Below, piece after piece: positions 49,513 through 58,979 of a stretch of DNA of 64,000 bases. Source of the DNA: a bacterium. Lineage in GTDB: Bacteria > Elusimicrobiota > Elusimicrobia > UBA1565 > UBA9628. The notes below the pieces were generated by a model, which did not search any database, was not told the DNA's origin, and was given only the letters and a program-made list of their open reading frames with translations. The stretch's first letter is position 1. Each line of letters starts with the position of its first letter. The stretch is taken from assembly GCA_021822495.1 (NCBI GenBank), contig JAKAQO010000001.1, forward strand, positions 700,808-764,807, given 5' to 3'. Both the position numbers and the translations under genes were made by a program.

Positions 49513-50889
49513 TCAGAGCGGAGACGGAATGGTAAAAACGCTGCCTTCCTGTGGAATTCCACGCTCTATTTTATCTTGATTGGCGTCGTAAATGACTTCC
49601 CAATCGTCCGGATTGTGATAATACTTCTTCGCAAGTGAGCGGAGAGTATCCCCGGCTTTAATCACGCATCTCTGGGGCCAAAGGGCTTTGGGCGCGGCCT
49701 TGGGTTTGGGAATTGCCTGGGGCCTGGTCGGAGGAGTATTGAGCAGTTTGTTTTTTAATTCGGCTTTTTTGATTTGGTAGTTTAGGTCGTCATTTTTCCT
49801 TTGGAGAGATTGATATTCATTTTGAAGATCCTTAACACGGGAGTCAAGAACATTAAGTTCTCCCTGGGTGATGTCTTTTCCGGTCTGAACAGTCTTAAGC
49901 GCGGTCAGGGTTTGAGATTCTTTTTCTCCCAGGGACTCAATTTCTTGTTTAAGAGATTCCGCTTCCGCCGCCGCGTTTCCCACGAATTTGCTCCAGAAAG
50001 ACGGGGCGCCAAAGTAGTAATTAAAGCTGACTTCGTAGCCTCCGCCTTGCCGGTTAATGGAGGAGGTCGGGAAATCCCAGGCGACATCAAGGGTCACAGG
50101 AGAAAGATCAATTCCAAAGCCCGCGGCCCATGCGGGGATTCCATCAAGTTGAAATCCTTTTCCGGTTCGGAGTTTAAGAAGCCCTTCGTCAAATGAGGCC
50201 TCAAGGCCGGGATAAAATTCAAGCAAGTGTTGTTGTTGATAAATGTCTCCGGCAATCGTCAGCCACTTATGCCAGACGTAAGACGAACCGAGATCCAAGG
50301 CTGCGGGGATATTCGATTCGGTCGTCAGGTTCATGATGGTGAGAGACGTTCTGATCCCGGAATTTGAGCGCGCGATGATTCCGGCATCTAAGCCGAGTCC
50401 AAAGGTTCCGGCGGAATGCGGGCTTTTGCTATCGTTGATAAACTGGGCATTGGCCCCCACTTGAAGCGGGTTAGTGAGAGGGATTCCTTGAGGAGACCAG
50501 TCCTGGGCGTAGTTGAGAAGAAGCGTGTTTTGCCCGGGCCCTCCGGTTTGTTGTTCTCCCAAATAAGCCGCTCCGACGGTCGCGGTGTTTTTCGGGTCAT
50601 AGGGCCGAACGTAACTTAAAGCGTCGTAAGACATAGGGCCGCTGGGAGAATCAAGGCGTCCCATGGTTCCGCCGGTTTGGGTGTAGGGGGTGTTGGCGGT
50701 CCCCGCCGGGTTGTAAAAAAGCCCGTCGGGGCCAGAAGCGATGGATGAATAGGCCATGCCCATTCCCATGCCCGCGGCTCCGGGGCGGAAATTGAAGAGA
50801 TTGTCGGCCCATAGACAGGGCGGGAATAGGGAAAAAATAAATAGGAGAAGAATAATTCGGTTCAAAGCTTCGCGCTTTTGTGAGTTCAT
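49513..50889 (-). CDS. PorV/PorQ-like outer-membrane barrel protein with coiled coil and C-terminal LysM
   Basis: LFNFRPGAAGMGMGMAYSSIASGPDGLFYNPAG; barrel-like strands; coiled coil; LysM RCVIKAGDTLRSLAKKYYHNPDDWEVIYDANQDKI. Confidence 0.75.
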   Translation of the reverse strand: MNSQKREALNRIILLLFIFSLFPPCLWADNLFNFRPGAAGMGMGMAYSSIASGPDGLFYNPAGTANTPYTQTGGTMGRLDSPSGPMSYDALSYVRPYDPKNTATVGAAYLGEQQTGGPGQNTLLLNYAQDWSPQGIPLTNPLQVGANAQFINDSKSPHSAGTFGLGLDAGIIARSNSGIRTSLTIMNLTTESNIPAALDLGSSYVWHKWLTIAGDIYQQQHLLEFYPGLEASFDEGLLKLRTGKGFQLDGIPAWAAGFGIDLSPVTLDVAWDFPTSSINRQGGGYEVSFNYYFGAPSFWSKFVGNAAAEAESLKQEIESLGEKESQTLTALKTVQTGKDITQGELNVLDSRVKDLQNEYQSLQRKNDDLNYQIKKAELKNKLLNTPPTRPQAIPKPKAAPKALWPQRCVIKAGDTLRSLAKKYYHNPDDWEVIYDANQDKIERGIPQEGSVFTIPSPL

Positions 50890-50943
50890 CTGGACACGCA
50901 AAAGGATAGAGGGTCAATGTTAAGAAATAATTGACGAAAAAGG

Positions 50944-50968
50944 CGAAAAGGGGACTGTCCCCTTTTCG
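50944..50968 (-). terminator. Perfect inverted repeat / intrinsic terminator
   Basis: CGAAAAGGGGAC-T-GTCCCCTTTTCG (12-bp arms) immediately after the stop of the 50969 CDS; minus strand continues CCTTTTTCG. Confidence 0.75.
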
Positions 50969-51814
50969 TTAGAGACCTAAAAAGCCCTTGACCCCGGAAA
51001 CGAGAACGGCGCTGACGTGGCCAAAGAAAATATCCACTTGCATCTGGACGGGGATTTTTTTCGCGTCATCCGTCAGCCAGACCTGGAGCTTCCGCCCTTT
51101 TTGGATAAAAATTCCGTGTTTGCGCACCAGAGGCTCGACTAAAATCGTATCGAAGGTTCCCGCTGGGACGGTGATTTTTTCCTTGCGGATGACTCGAACC
51201 AAAAGCGGCCAGTTTTTCTTGGTATTGACGTTGACAAGAACGTTTTTACCGGGAGTGAGCGTTTGAGAGCGGAGATAGTAGAGGCTTGAGAGGATGTCTT
51301 CAATGTGACTGATGATAGGCCCTGTCGAGTAGATGACGCTTCCGTTTTTTGAGACGGTTCTAGCTAAAAAAAAATGAGTGTCATGGTTAAAGAAGACCCA
51401 CTCATCTCTAAAGAAATGTCCTTCTCTTAAATTTTTTGAGTATCCAAGAGAAGAGAGATTGATCGCGTCCATCCAGGATTCATTAAGGTCACGGACTTTA
51501 TAGAAGGTATCGCAAAAAGAGTTGGAGCGGGCCTGGCTTATGATATGGTAGGCCAGCTTCCCATTAAAAGAAACTTTTTGGGCTACTTCCAAGGACGCTT
51601 CTCCCACATTGACCGGCCCCCAGGAAATTTCAAATTTTAAATTTTCCGGGAAAACGGTGAGGGCGGCCAGGGGCGCTGTTGAGGGAGACAATTCGTTTGT
51701 CTGTAATTTGTGAATGTTCAATAAAGTCGAGGAAGAAATGAGGGGAAGTTGCAACTCTGCGGCGGAAGAAGAAGTAAGCGGAATGAAAAGCAAAAGAAAA
51801 GCTAGTTTTTTCAT
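50969..51814 (-). CDS. DUF3108 domain-containing exported protein
   Basis: Signal peptide MKKLAFLLLFIPLTSSSA; LKFEISWGPVNVGEASLEV...RKEKITVPAGTFDTILVEPLV...KLQVWLTDDAKKIPVQMQV. Confidence 0.85.
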   Translation of the reverse strand: MKKLAFLLLFIPLTSSSAAELQLPLISSSTLLNIHKLQTNELSPSTAPLAALTVFPENLKFEISWGPVNVGEASLEVAQKVSFNGKLAYHIISQARSNSFCDTFYKVRDLNESWMDAINLSSLGYSKNLREGHFFRDEWVFFNHDTHFFLARTVSKNGSVIYSTGPIISHIEDILSSLYYLRSQTLTPGKNVLVNVNTKKNWPLLVRVIRKEKITVPAGTFDTILVEPLVRKHGIFIQKGRKLQVWLTDDAKKIPVQMQVDIFFGHVSAVLVSGVKGFLGL

Positions 51815-51837
51815 TGAATTAAGTCTCCAAAAGTTTT

Positions 51838-52980
51838 TCATCCGAGAAGGGCCTTCTCCCAAATTTCTTGTCCTTGGGTGATTTTGAGTTTAATCGCGAG
51901 AGCGTAAAATTCTCCGGAAAAGGTTTCCTTCCATCCAAGTGGGAGGCGAGTGGCGTCCTTAAGGGTGGTGATGAGGGCGCGTCCCGCGCGCATTGTCTCA
52001 AGAGCTTTGAGCTCCTCAATTTGATAAGGATGGTGATCGGGATATCTCCAACGCTGTTCGATTTTAGCTCCCAAATCCTTCAGCTGGTTTTCAAAAAGCT
52101 GGGGGTAGGCGATACCAGAGAGGGTCACTATGCGGCGTCCCTCAAGGAGCGAAACATCAAGCCTTCTTTGGCTTTTGAGATCGAGCAGAAAATCAGGGGC
52201 GTGAACAGCCTCTATAATTTCCGCACGCGAATTTTTTTCCTCTATCTTTTCCCTGAGAACTTTTAAATCTTCCGTAGAAATCAAATCGGCGTGAGTGATG
52301 ACCACGAGATGCGCCCGCTTGAGAGACGAGGCGGGTTCCCGGAGGTTTCCGGAAGGCAGAAGATGATCCGCGGTAAAAGGCGCGGCGGCGTTGACTAAAA
52401 CAATATCCAAGTCCCGCTTTATTTTCCAGTGTTGAAAACCATCGTCTAAGATCAGGGCTTTGGAGTGGTAAAAAGTAATCGCTTCTTGTCCGGCTCTCAC
52501 GCGATTTTTAGAAACGAGAATGGGAATGTTAAGGCCAAAGAGGGCCTGGTGCATCATCCAGGGTTCGTCTCCGCATTCTTCCCAGTGGGGCGGGTTGTCG
52601 TCAAGAAGGGTGACGACCTCGGAGGCGTCTCTCAGACGATTGTAGCCGCGGCTGAGAATCGCCAGGGATTTGCCGTGCAGATGAAGGGTTTCAGCCGCCA
52701 ATATCGCCGCGGGGGTTTTCCCAGTTCCCCCGACGCTGAGGTTTCCAATCGAGATGACCCGCGCGGGAAGGCGCAGGGGTTTCTTAAGTCCCAACTGATA
52801 GATTGCTTTTCTCAGCAAAAGCGCGCACCAGAAAATCAGGCTCAGGATTTTTAAAAGAGCGGGGCCAAAAGCGCTCCCCCTGATCTTCTCTCGGCGTTTT
52901 TCCCAGGTTCCAGTGGCGGTTCGATGATCGTGGGGCTCCTCTGGAGATTCAGGCTTTATTTTCCGTTTGGTTTCAACCAT
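51838..52980 (-). CDS. lpxK: Tetraacyldisaccharide 4'-kinase LpxK
   Basis: ARVISIGNLSVGGTGKTPAAILA; LSRGYNR; GDEPWMMHQ; LILDDGFQHWKIKRDLDIVLV; ORF-track 5' extension overlaps the upstream GT9 gene and is rejected. Confidence 0.94.
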   Translation of the reverse strand: MVETKRKIKPESPEEPHDHRTATGTWEKRREKIRGSAFGPALLKILSLIFWCALLLRKAIYQLGLKKPLRLPARVISIGNLSVGGTGKTPAAILAAETLHLHGKSLAILSRGYNRLRDASEVVTLLDDNPPHWEECGDEPWMMHQALFGLNIPILVSKNRVRAGQEAITFYHSKALILDDGFQHWKIKRDLDIVLVNAAAPFTADHLLPSGNLREPASSLKRAHLVVITHADLISTEDLKVLREKIEEKNSRAEIIEAVHAPDFLLDLKSQRRLDVSLLEGRRIVTLSGIAYPQLFENQLKDLGAKIEQRWRYPDHHPYQIEELKALETMRAGRALITTLKDATRLPLGWKETFSGEFYALAIKLKITQGQEIWEKALLG

Positions 52981-52987
52981 CTCTTGT

Positions 52988-54061
52988 TTATTGTATGAGA
53001 TTTGTGAGGAAATCTTTGACGTGTTTAAAAACCTCGTCGGAGGAAATAGAGTTGAGACAAGACACTTCTCGGCAGAGATGTTCGTTTTTCGCTTCCTCGC
53101 GGCAAGGGCAAGATTTTTGAATAAATCGGTGCCGGGCGGGATCGGGAAAGGTCCAACTGACTGGGGAGTGCGGACCGTAAATAGTGAAGGTTGGAACCTT
53201 AAGCGCGGCGGCAATATGTTTGACCCCATTATCGTTTCCGATAAAAAGATTTGCTCCTTCCATGAAAGCGGCCAAATCCATGAGATTTCGCGTGGACGGC
53301 GCAAGAAGAGGCTTTTCCTTCATTAGGGACATGACTTGCGTCGCCTCCTCTTTTTCGCCCGGTCCCCAGGGAATCAGGATGGAAGCCTTCAGTTCCATGA
53401 TCAGCCGATCAGCGAGAGAGGCGTATTTTTCAAGCGGCCAGCGGTTAAAATGCCTTCGGGAAACTGGAGATAAAATAATTTTTGGACTTCGGATTTGATT
53501 TTGAGAAAAAAAATCTCGTGCAAAGGCCTTGGAAGTCTCTGGAATTTTAATCTCCGCGCGGACATCTCCATGAAATTCAATACCCAAGGGCTGAAGGAGG
53601 CGAATTTTTTCTTCAGCGACATAAAAGGAGCCCTGCGGATCGGTAAGCGGATAGTTGTAGGCCCAGCGGTGAAAAACGCGGGAAAGACCGGCTCGGACCT
53701 TGGCGCCGCTTAAGGCCGTTAAAACGGCGGTTCGCGGAGTTCCTAAAAAATCTATGACCCAGTCGTATTTTTGGGCGCGAATTTCTCGCATAAAATGCCA
53801 GGCGCGCTTTTTGTCATAAACGATGAGGCGATGAATAGAGGGATTGCCTTGAAGAATCTCGGCGGCTGGGTTTTCCGCGAGAAAGTCAACCGCCGCTTGC
53901 GGAAATTTTTTTTTCAGCTCTTTAACCGTCGGAAGCGTCAAAAGCGCGTCCCCGATTCGGTAAAGTTGAATGACGAGAATTTTAGAAGGCGCGGTCAAGG
54001 CTGGAGGCCGAGGGTCTTCGTCGCGCTTTGGGGAAGGCGTCAGTGGCGGAGGCGCGGTCAA
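52988..54061 (-). CDS. Glycosyltransferase family 9 (heptosyltransferase-like)
   Basis: KILVIQLYRIGDALLTLPTVKELKKKFP...LFIGNDNGVKHIAAALKVPTFTIYGPHSPVSW. Confidence 0.9.
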   Translation of the reverse strand: MTAPPPLTPSPKRDEDPRPPALTAPSKILVIQLYRIGDALLTLPTVKELKKKFPQAAVDFLAENPAAEILQGNPSIHRLIVYDKKRAWHFMREIRAQKYDWVIDFLGTPRTAVLTALSGAKVRAGLSRVFHRWAYNYPLTDPQGSFYVAEEKIRLLQPLGIEFHGDVRAEIKIPETSKAFARDFFSQNQIRSPKIILSPVSRRHFNRWPLEKYASLADRLIMELKASILIPWGPGEKEEATQVMSLMKEKPLLAPSTRNLMDLAAFMEGANLFIGNDNGVKHIAAALKVPTFTIYGPHSPVSWTFPDPARHRFIQKSCPCREEAKNEHLCREVSCLNSISSDEVFKHVKDFLTNLIQ

Positions 54062-54870
54062 AGCCGGGCCCTTCCGCGCGTGAGATTGAGGTGAAAATCG
54101 AGCATGAAATCATCTCCGCGGATAAAAAGGCGGCGAATGGGGGAAGGAGCTTTTTCCCACGGAAATGGGCTGAGTCCCTGTTTGACGCTAAAATCATAAA
54201 GGTATCCCGCCTCCAAAGCGGCTTCTCTGACTTTGGGGTTAAACGCTCCCGCGCCGTAAGGGTAGGCGAAGGCTCCGACCGGTTTTCCTAGAAATTCTTC
54301 CAGGCGCTTTTTGCTTTCGCGAAGTTCCCAAACGACATCAGCCATGGGCGCGCGGTCGAGGTTTCGGTGCCGCATCGTGTGGGAACCAAATTCCATAAGT
54401 CCCGAAGCCTGCATTTCCAGGATTTGTTCTTTCTTTAGCATCGGAATGCGGCTTTCCGTTTCCGGTTCGTGCCAGACATTATCTTTTCCGATGGTCTCAA
54501 AAACGAGGAAAATGTTTCCCTTCATCCCGAAGTCCTTGAGAATAGGAAAAGCTTCTTCGTAGTTGTTGGCGTAACCATCGTCAAAAGTAATTAAGACTGG
54601 CTTGAGCGGGAGCCCTTTTTCGCCGCTCTCGAATTTTTTAATTTCTGAAAAGAGAATGGGCGTGTATTGATGAGCTCTCAAATAGTCTAATTGCCTGCGA
54701 AATTGTTCCGGGCTCACCCACAGTTTTTTAAGCTTGGAATTTTTTGGCGGGATGCCGATCTTGTGATACATGAGAACTGGAACGCCCTTGGCCTTGGGTC
54801 TCCACCAATTCCAGCGGGCGCTAAGCCCCGTGGCCGCGCCCATTCCAATTCCGATCAGTCCCGCGATCAT
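54058..54870 (-). CDS. Polysaccharide deacetylase
   Basis: PVLMYHKIG...KPVLITFDDGYANNYEEAFPILK...EFGSHTMRHRNL...FAYPYGAG. Confidence 0.93.
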   Translation of the reverse strand: MIAGLIGIGMGAATGLSARWNWWRPKAKGVPVLMYHKIGIPPKNSKLKKLWVSPEQFRRQLDYLRAHQYTPILFSEIKKFESGEKGLPLKPVLITFDDGYANNYEEAFPILKDFGMKGNIFLVFETIGKDNVWHEPETESRIPMLKKEQILEMQASGLMEFGSHTMRHRNLDRAPMADVVWELRESKKRLEEFLGKPVGAFAYPYGAGAFNPKVREAALEAGYLYDFSVKQGLSPFPWEKAPSPIRRLFIRGDDFMLDFHLNLTRGRARL

Positions 54871-54893
54871 AGTCTCTCTCCTCCGTAAAATTT

Positions 54894-54918
54894 TAAGGAC
54901 GGGACAATGCCGTCCTTA
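54894..54918 (-). terminator. Putative terminator hairpin downstream of the GT2 gene
   Basis: TAAGGACGG-GACAATG-CCGTCCTTA perfect 9-bp arms, followed on minus strand by AAATTTTAC (weak T-run). Confidence 0.5.
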
Positions 54919-54941
54919 TGGTTCATTGGAAAAGGCATGGA

Positions 54942-55694
54942 TTATTCTCCTTCCTTGAGTTTGACATATTTAAGCCAATGGTGAAACGACGACAAGGCCG
55001 CCCAAATGATTCCCGCATTTCCGTCTAAAATTCCCAACTTAAGAAAGAGGCGAGAAACCATTTCCCAGGGCAAAATCAGATGATGCCAGACATGAAAACG
55101 TTTTCCCGCCTGGCGCGCTTTCTGGCTGGAGAGTTCAAGATAAAAAAACATTTTATCGAGATATTCCCTTAAATTTTGATAAGGCTTGTGCTCCATAAAC
55201 CCCGAAAAGCGAAGAGCGGTGGGACCGGAGATTTGAATTCCCTCGTGGATGAGGCCTCCGATGAAACGCCCTTTGCTTCTCCGAAAGAGGCGGAGATGTT
55301 TTTCATGCCCCATGCCGCCAAATTTGAGGACGCGCCCCATGAATTCGACGCGAAAGCGCAAAATAATGCCGTCAATTTTCTCCGGATTCTTGAGGAAAAG
55401 AAGAATTTCATCGCGAAGCTTTGGGCTGACACGCTCATCGGCGTCAATGGAGAGAACCCATTCCGTCGTGCAAAGGTCAAGCGCCGCTTGTTTTTGGGCG
55501 GCATAGGAGTCAAAGGCGCGCCGGATGGTTTTGCATCCCTGTTCTCGGGCGATGGTCTCGGTTTTATCCGAACTTAAGGCGTCTGTGACGACGACGATTT
55601 CCTCGACCCAGCCTTTTAGGTTTGACAGGCATCCTGGCAAGTCCGCTTCTTCATTTTTAGCGATGATGATTGCGCCAAGAGAATTTAAGCTCAA
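54942..55694 (-). CDS. Glycosyltransferase family 2 (WaaE/KdtX-like)
   Basis: LGAIIIAKNEEADLPGCLSNLKGWVEEIVVVTDALSSDKTETIA...WVLSIDADERVSPKLRDEI. Confidence 0.92.
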   Translation of the reverse strand: MSLNSLGAIIIAKNEEADLPGCLSNLKGWVEEIVVVTDALSSDKTETIAREQGCKTIRRAFDSYAAQKQAALDLCTTEWVLSIDADERVSPKLRDEILLFLKNPEKIDGIILRFRVEFMGRVLKFGGMGHEKHLRLFRRSKGRFIGGLIHEGIQISGPTALRFSGFMEHKPYQNLREYLDKMFFYLELSSQKARQAGKRFHVWHHLILPWEMVSRLFLKLGILDGNAGIIWAALSSFHHWLKYVKLKEGE

Positions 55695-56740
55695 GATTTT
55701 TCTCCGGATATTTTTCTAAATATTTGCTCGGAATGGTCCGTGAATTTGCGCAGGCTAAACAGGGTCTCAAAACGCTTTCTGGATTCTTGTCCCATATTTT
55801 GGGCTTCCGCATAAGAGTCAATCAATTTTTTGAGGTCAAAGGCCAATTCTTCGGCGTTCCCGGGAGAAAAAAGAAATCCATTTTCTCCGTTACGTATTAA
55901 ATCAGAAAGCCCCCCGACCTGGCTGGCGATCACGGGGCGGCCGGATGACATCCATTCTAAAGCCGCGCGCGAAACCGCCTCAGATCCCAGGGAAGCGACG
56001 ACTCCAATTTGGCAGCGGGAGATAAATTCCCAGATGTTTTCTACGCGGCCCAAAAACTCAAATGCGTTTCCCAGTTCCAGCTGGCGAACCTGGTTTTCGA
56101 GGAAGTGGAGGCGTTCGGGTTTCCCCTCTCCCGCGATAAGAAATTTGACATTGGAATGGCTGGTTTTAACCAGGGATGCCGCTTGAATAAGGGTCTCGTG
56201 CCCCTTGACTTTGTCTAAGCGGCCTAAAATTCCGATGGTCGCTGAGGGAGGCAACTCGCGGCAAAAATTGGGAGGGCAACCGGCGATTCCTTGAGGTATC
56301 AGGTCCACGGCGGAAAGGGGAGCTGAGACTTGAAGGTTTTTCTCGATCAAGGTATTTGCCGCGATAAAATGAGAAACCATTTTAAGCCCCATGCGGGACA
56401 TTAAATTTCTTCCGGGGAGCCGCGCGTCGGCCCAGGTGCGAATCAAGACGGCTTTCCCTCGGATGGCCCAACCCAGGGTTTGGGCGGAGCCGGTGAAGGC
56501 GTCAATGATTGAAATTCCATCCAGCCTTACTTTCCGACGCAGGGAAATGATTTGAGACCAAGGATTCTTAAGAGAAAAATAGTTTAGGCCTTGACGCTGA
56601 CACTCTTTTTCGGCAAAAGATTTTTCCTGGCACCAAAATTGAACAGAATGTCCACGTTCTTTCATTTCGACGGCAAGAGATAAGGCATAAGACAATATCC
56701 CTGAATCCCAGGGTTCGTCGTGAAGAAAGAGAATTTTCAT
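55691..56740 (-). CDS. Glycosyltransferase family 4
   Basis: IGILGRLDKVKGHETLIQA...GVVASLGSEAVSRAALEWMSSGRPVIASQVGGLSDLI. Confidence 0.92.
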   Translation of the reverse strand: MKILFLHDEPWDSGILSYALSLAVEMKERGHSVQFWCQEKSFAEKECQRQGLNYFSLKNPWSQIISLRRKVRLDGISIIDAFTGSAQTLGWAIRGKAVLIRTWADARLPGRNLMSRMGLKMVSHFIAANTLIEKNLQVSAPLSAVDLIPQGIAGCPPNFCRELPPSATIGILGRLDKVKGHETLIQAASLVKTSHSNVKFLIAGEGKPERLHFLENQVRQLELGNAFEFLGRVENIWEFISRCQIGVVASLGSEAVSRAALEWMSSGRPVIASQVGGLSDLIRNGENGFLFSPGNAEELAFDLKKLIDSYAEAQNMGQESRKRFETLFSLRKFTDHSEQIFRKISGEKS

Positions 56741-58188
56741 GCGGTTTGAGCGCCGAGGAGACTAAGAGCAGTTTTTCGAACTTCTTGAATGCTCGTCAGT
56801 TCCATGCAGAGAAAATGCCCGCGCGGACATTTTCTCTTGCCATGAAGTCCGCAAGGCCGGCAAGGAAGGTCTTGTTCCACGACTTTGTGTTTTGATCCGT
56901 AGGGAAAAAACCCCAGTTCTCGGGTGGTCGCTCCAAAAATCGCCAAGGTGGGAATTCCCAGTCCGGTCGCAATGTGCATGGGGCCTGAATCGTTGGTGAT
57001 GAAAAGGGAAAGAAGGCTAATGAGAGCTTTTAGTTCTTTAAGATCGGTTTTTCCCGCCCAGTTGAGAACGCCGCCGGGGCTTGCGATTTCCGCGCAGAGG
57101 GCTTGGTCTTGAGGCCCGCCCACCAGAATGGGAGCGTATCCATCTTTAAGGAGCGCAAGGCACAGGGCTTTGAATTTTCTTGCGGGCCAGCGCTTGGTGG
57201 GCCATACGGATCCCGGGTGAATGCCGATGAGTTCAAGGGGTTTTCCTTGCGTTTCCTCGCGCAGGCGACGGGTGATTTTTTGGACCGATTCTCCGTCCGC
57301 GTAGAGATAAGCCGTCTGCGGGTTTAAGGCCGCGCGCGAAGAAAAAATAGAAAGTAAAGAAAGATTTCTTTCCAGGTCATGAACGCTCCAGGAAAAAGAA
57401 ATCGCGTGAGTTAAAAATATTTTTCCCGCGCTCTTGTCGAAGCCGACTCGAATGGGGATTCCGGCTAGAACCCCTAAAAGAGCGCTTCTCAAAGAGCGGT
57501 GAGGAATAAAGGCGCAGTCGAAATTTTTTTTCCTCAAAAATTGCGCGGTTTTAAGAAGTCCCAAGGTTTTGTTTTTAAAGCCTTTTTTTTCTTCCACCCA
57601 AACATGGTCAATCCACCCGCAGTCCTGAAACAGGGAAGCGGAATTTTTGAGAGTCACGATGTCTAAAGTCGCGTGCGGCCAGCGGGACTTAATTTCCCGC
57701 GCCAGGGGAATCGTCAGAACTGAATCGCCCAGAAACGAGCTTTGAAGGATGACGGCGCGTTCCGGCGCGGGGAGACCGGTTAAAGCGTGGGCCGCCTCCG
57801 TATATCTTTCCAGAACATTCTTTTTTAGGCCTTCGGAATTTTTTCCAAAAAAAACAAAGAGGCGCCGAGCCCAGGCGAGCTTGCGGTAAACGGAGATTTT
57901 TGGGATTCCGCTTAAAAAGCGCAGAATTTTAGAGCGAAGGTTATTGTGAAGGTCCAAAAGATGAGTAAAATTTTTTGAGCGGATAAAAGACATGGTTTTA
58001 AACAGGCCATTAAAAGAAATGACCTGGGTGATATGGGGGTTTCCGGCCAAAGACTCAGCGTAGGCCGGTTTGACTAAGACCCAAATCTCCGCCTCCGGCC
58101 AAGAGCGCTTGATGGCTTCATAAACAGGAGCCGTCAAGACTACGTCTCCCAAAGAAGAAAGCCGAATGACCAATATTTTAGCGGGCAT
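56737..58188 (-). CDS. Chimeric GT9 protein: GT9 N-terminal domain fused to a full GT9 heptosyltransferase-like module
   Basis: First unit ILVIRLSSLGDVVLTAPVYEAIKRSWPEAEIWVLVKPAYAESLAGNPHITQVI; second unit AVILQSSFLGDSVLTIPLAREIKSRWPHATLDIVTLKNSASLFQDCGWIDHV...LFITNDSGPMHIATGLGIPTLAIFGAT. Confidence 0.85.
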   Translation of the reverse strand: MPAKILVIRLSSLGDVVLTAPVYEAIKRSWPEAEIWVLVKPAYAESLAGNPHITQVISFNGLFKTMSFIRSKNFTHLLDLHNNLRSKILRFLSGIPKISVYRKLAWARRLFVFFGKNSEGLKKNVLERYTEAAHALTGLPAPERAVILQSSFLGDSVLTIPLAREIKSRWPHATLDIVTLKNSASLFQDCGWIDHVWVEEKKGFKNKTLGLLKTAQFLRKKNFDCAFIPHRSLRSALLGVLAGIPIRVGFDKSAGKIFLTHAISFSWSVHDLERNLSLLSIFSSRAALNPQTAYLYADGESVQKITRRLREETQGKPLELIGIHPGSVWPTKRWPARKFKALCLALLKDGYAPILVGGPQDQALCAEIASPGGVLNWAGKTDLKELKALISLLSLFITNDSGPMHIATGLGIPTLAIFGATTRELGFFPYGSKHKVVEQDLPCRPCGLHGKRKCPRGHFLCMELTSIQEVRKTALSLLGAQTA

Positions 58189-58218
58189 GAAGGATTGATT
58201 TATTATACCATCTGAAAA

Positions 58219-58965
58219 ATGGCGCCCATGCGAAGAAAAGAATTTATGGCGCGGGTTTGGGCCCGGCTGAGGAAAAGTCAAAAAGAAGAAAAATTCTTTG
58301 AAGCGGGCAAGGGTATTCTAGGGGCCGTGTCCGGCGGCCCCGATTCCGTCTGTCTAGCTCACTATTTATATTCGATGAGTCTCCGAGTTCCTTTTCCACT
58401 GGAATTGGTCTATATCAATCATGGGCTCAGAAAAGAGGCCGCGCAGGAAGCCGCTTTTGTACGCTCTCTTGGGAAAAATTGGGGCGTTCCGGTTTCGGTG
58501 ATTAAAATAAACGTCAAGGGCGCGCTCAAAATGCGCGGACTTGGCCTTGAAGAGGCGTGCCGGAAATTGCGCTATCAAGCCTTGCTTGAGCGGGCCGAGG
58601 CTTTGGGGTTTCCCTTAGTGGCTGTGGGACATCAAATGGATGATCAGGCGGAGACCGCGCTTCTCAATCTTTTGAGAGGCGTCCAGCTTAAGGCTTTAGG
58701 GGCGATGCCCCCTAGGCGATCTCTGTCTCAAAACGTCGAACTCATTCGCCCTTTATTGAGCCTTAGGCGCTCGGAAATTTTGGAATATTTGAAAGTCCAT
58801 GAATTGTCTTTTAAAATGGACGGGAGTAACGACGATTTGAAATTAACGCGAAATTGGATTCGCCACAAGGTTTTACCGCTTTTAGAAGAAAGAAATCCCA
58901 AAATTCTGGAACATCTTTCCGGAATCGCGCGACAAGTAAGAGCGTTGAAATCCCTGAGCGCGTAA
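58219..58965 (+). CDS. tilS: tRNA(Ile)-lysidine synthase TilS (short form)
   Basis: GAVSGGPDSVCLAHYLYSM, VYINHGLRKEAAQEAAFV, ACRKLRYQALLE, GHQMDDQAETALLNLLRG; only the N-type core present. Confidence 0.93.
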   Translation: MAPMRRKEFMARVWARLRKSQKEEKFFEAGKGILGAVSGGPDSVCLAHYLYSMSLRVPFPLELVYINHGLRKEAAQEAAFVRSLGKNWGVPVSVIKINVKGALKMRGLGLEEACRKLRYQALLERAEALGFPLVAVGHQMDDQAETALLNLLRGVQLKALGAMPPRRSLSQNVELIRPLLSLRRSEILEYLKVHELSFKMDGSNDDLKLTRNWIRHKVLPLLEERNPKILEHLSGIARQVRALKSLSA

Positions 58966-58979
58966 AAAAAGGGGGGGGG
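58964..58979 (-). terminator. rnpB 3' C-run/T-run terminator overlapping the tilS stop
   Basis: Minus strand GGCCGCTCCCCCCCCCTTTTTTTACGC after the P1 3' strand. Confidence 0.6.

Noticed and set aside
52981-53304. 5' extension of the LpxK ORF
   Set aside because: Overlaps the upstream GT9 gene in another frame; MVETKRK at 52980 is a better start.
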